A stretch of 6,445 nt of DNA, taken from contig JAHLFV010000201.1 in the NCBI GenBank assembly GCA_018883625.1, forward strand, positions 1 to 6,445. The letters are read 5' to 3'. Made by a program: the position numbers and the translations under genes. How positions within the stretch are numbered: position 1 is the stretch's first letter; every line of letters starts with the position of its first letter. The stretch comes from Candidatus Treponema excrementipullorum. GTDB taxonomy: Bacteria; Spirochaetota; Spirochaetia; Treponematales; Treponemataceae. The notes beneath the pieces were generated by a model, which was not told the DNA's origin, made no database searches, and saw nothing but the letters and a program-made list of their open reading frames with translations. Positions 5,069-6,445 of this stretch are shown one piece after another.

Positions 5069-6445
5069 ATGAATTTTGAATCAAAAAATCTTACTCAGTT
5101 AGACTACTACAGAATACGTGGGGAAATAGCCGGTTGCTGTAAAAGTGCCGACGGAAAAGCGCTGGTTGAAGCAAGAGAACCTCTTACCGATGAAGCAGAA
5201 ATTAACCGTCTCAAAGCAGAGGCTGCCCAGTGGGAGCAGTATATTAATCGGGTGGGAGAAGTACCTCTCACTGCTTGGGAACCTTTAGAGGGTATTTTTT
5301 CTCTGCTTTCTGTTGCCGATGCAGCTTTGGAACTGGAGGAGTTACACTTTTTAGGTAGTTTCTGTCGTATCACAGCAACTACCTTAGAATCTCTCAAAAA
5401 ACATGGCACAGAAATTCCCATACCCAACCTAGTACATTATGCAGAAACTATCCCCGATATCAGCCAAGTTGCAACTCTTATCCATAAGGTGATCGACAAC
5501 AACGGTCAACTACGGGATCTGCCCCAATTGAGGGAAATAAGAGCCTCTATCGCCAAAATCCGTAAAGATATAGAAGCAACTATCCATGCTTATACCGCAA
5601 AAGAAGAGTTTCGGGATGTTCTCCAATCCAGTCTGCCGGCTCTCCGCTCTGACCGACAGGTGTTGGCTGTAAAATCCGGTAGCAGAAACAAGATAAAGGG
5701 TATTATCCACGAAGTTTCCCAAACAGGGCAGACAGTCTATATTGAACCGGAAGACGTGGTACGCAAAAATAACGAATTAATTCAGGAAGAATTCCGCCTC
5801 AATGCAGAAATCCGCCGTATTCTTAAAGAGTTGACTAAAAATATTGCCCCCTATAAAGACGATTTGCAACAAGCTCACAGTGCCATGACACAGCTTGACG
5901 CAGCTTACGGAACGGCTCGGTGGGGAATTCACTGTAAAGGAATATATGCGGATAACTGCCTTGCAGGACAGGAACCGGTCTTATTGCAAGCCCGTCATCC
6001 CTTACTGGGAAGTAAAGCCGTTCCCATCGACTTGGTGTTTCCTCTGGGATGCCGGGTATTGATTATTACCGGCCCCAATACGGGAGGAAAAACCGTTACC
6101 TTAAAAACCTTGGCTCTCTTTACCCTGCTTAATCAAAGCGGCTTTCCCGTACCGGCGGCAGAAGGTACCCGTCTTCCCATTTCTTCGGGAGTGTTTGCGG
6201 ATATCGGTGACGAACAATCCTTGGATCAGTCTCTTTCCACCTTTTCCGGTCACATGAAAAATATTGCCCACATGGTAGAGGCCAGCGATAGGAACAGTTT
6301 ATTGCTTTTGGATGAATTGGGAAGTGGCACTGATCCTCAAGAAGGGGGAGCTATCGCTATGGCAGTTTTAGACAGTCTCATACAAAAAGAAACCCTGGTA
6401 GTAGTGACTACCCACCACGGGGTTTTAAAAAATTACGGGTACACC
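5069..6445 (+). CDS. mutS2: MutS2 family ATPase, N-terminal part (3' end outside window)
   Basis: The frame starts at ATG 5069, 3 bases after the rsgA stop, and stays open to the window end (459 residues). MutS2 proteins lack the mismatch-recognition domains of MutS. They have been linked to suppression of recombination and, in Bacillus, to splitting of collided ribosomes. Residues 1 to about 310 are the core/lever and clamp region, with conserved LPALRSDRQVLAVKS and GIIHEVSQTGQTVYIEP. The ATPase follows: Walker A GPNTGGKT (335-342), then ADIGDEQSLDQSLSTFSGHM, Walker B LLLLDE with D415-E416, the signature GSGTDPQEGGA, and TTHHGVLKNYG. Firmicutes usually have THY rather than THH at that last site. 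The family is about 780 residues long, so roughly 320 residues including the expected C-terminal Smr nuclease domain are missing only because the window ends. GGGAAG about 8 bases before the ATG is a weak ribosome site; translational coupling to rsgA is likely. Confidence 0.93.
   Translation, partial: MNFESKNLTQLDYYRIRGEIAGCCKSADGKALVEAREPLTDEAEINRLKAEAAQWEQYINRVGEVPLTAWEPLEGIFSLLSVADAALELEELHFLGSFCRITATTLESLKKHGTEIPIPNLVHYAETIPDISQVATLIHKVIDNNGQLRDLPQLREIRASIAKIRKDIEATIHAYTAKEEFRDVLQSSLPALRSDRQVLAVKSGSRNKIKGIIHEVSQTGQTVYIEPEDVVRKNNELIQEEFRLNAEIRRILKELTKNIAPYKDDLQQAHSAMTQLDAAYGTARWGIHCKGIYADNCLAGQEPVLLQARHPLLGSKAVPIDLVFPLGCRVLIITGPNTGGKTVTLKTLALFTLLNQSGFPVPAAEGTRLPISSGVFADIGDEQSLDQSLSTFSGHMKNIAHMVEASDRNSLLLLDELGSGTDPQEGGAIAMAVLDSLIQKETLVVVTTHHGVLKNYGYT

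Noticed and set aside
5107..5427. Minus-strand open frame of 106 codons opposite mutS2
   Set aside because: It is antisense to the well-supported mutS2 frame and has no motif; its Ser/Ala/Arg-rich composition is typical of shadow translation.

Overview
The window is a bacterial chromosomal segment of moderate, slightly AT-rich composition. It holds two divergent housekeeping gene blocks and, at the left edge, the tail of an insertion sequence. A spirochaete close to Treponema is my best guess, with low to moderate confidence. The guess rests on the flavour of the MutS2 and RsgA proteins (for example the THHG motif after Walker B in MutS2, where Firmicutes usually have THY) and on recall, not on any search.

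Layout. Positions 1-173 are the 3' end of an IS3-family (IS150-like) element: the last 47 codons of its transposase and its right inverted repeat. After about 110 bases of spacer comes a leftward (minus-strand) block. In transcription order it contains an unrecognised 204-residue protein (3955 to 3341), mnmA (3258 to 2083), nifS (2074 to 905) and nifU (886 to 287). The last three are tightly packed, with gaps of 8 and 18 bases. From 3956 to 4108 lies a divergent regulatory region with two dyads and a good rightward promoter. The rightward block is rsgA (4109-5065) followed after 3 bases by mutS2 (5069 onward), which runs off the right edge.

How the genes work together. NifS takes sulfur from cysteine, MnmA uses such sulfur to thiolate U34 of certain tRNAs, and NifU is a scaffold that assembles Fe-S clusters with sulfur from a desulfurase. 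The block therefore looks like a self-contained sulfur-mobilisation and tRNA-thiolation module. The MnmA is of a type with a CxxC pair at the first catalytic site and no cysteine at the usual second site, so cluster supply by NifU to MnmA is a reasonable hypothesis. The rightward genes also concern the ribosome: RsgA is a 30S assembly GTPase, and MutS2 has been linked to collided ribosomes and recombination.

The most unusual signal is regulatory. The best start codons of rsgA and mnmA each lie 6 bases after a plausible -10 box, with a -35-like hexamer 17 bases further up. The nifS start lies 7 bases after a perfect TATAAT. None of the three has a well-placed Shine-Dalgarno sequence. This predicts leaderless mRNAs. 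No CRISPR array, tRNA or rRNA gene was seen, and there is no gene-free stretch over 300 bases.
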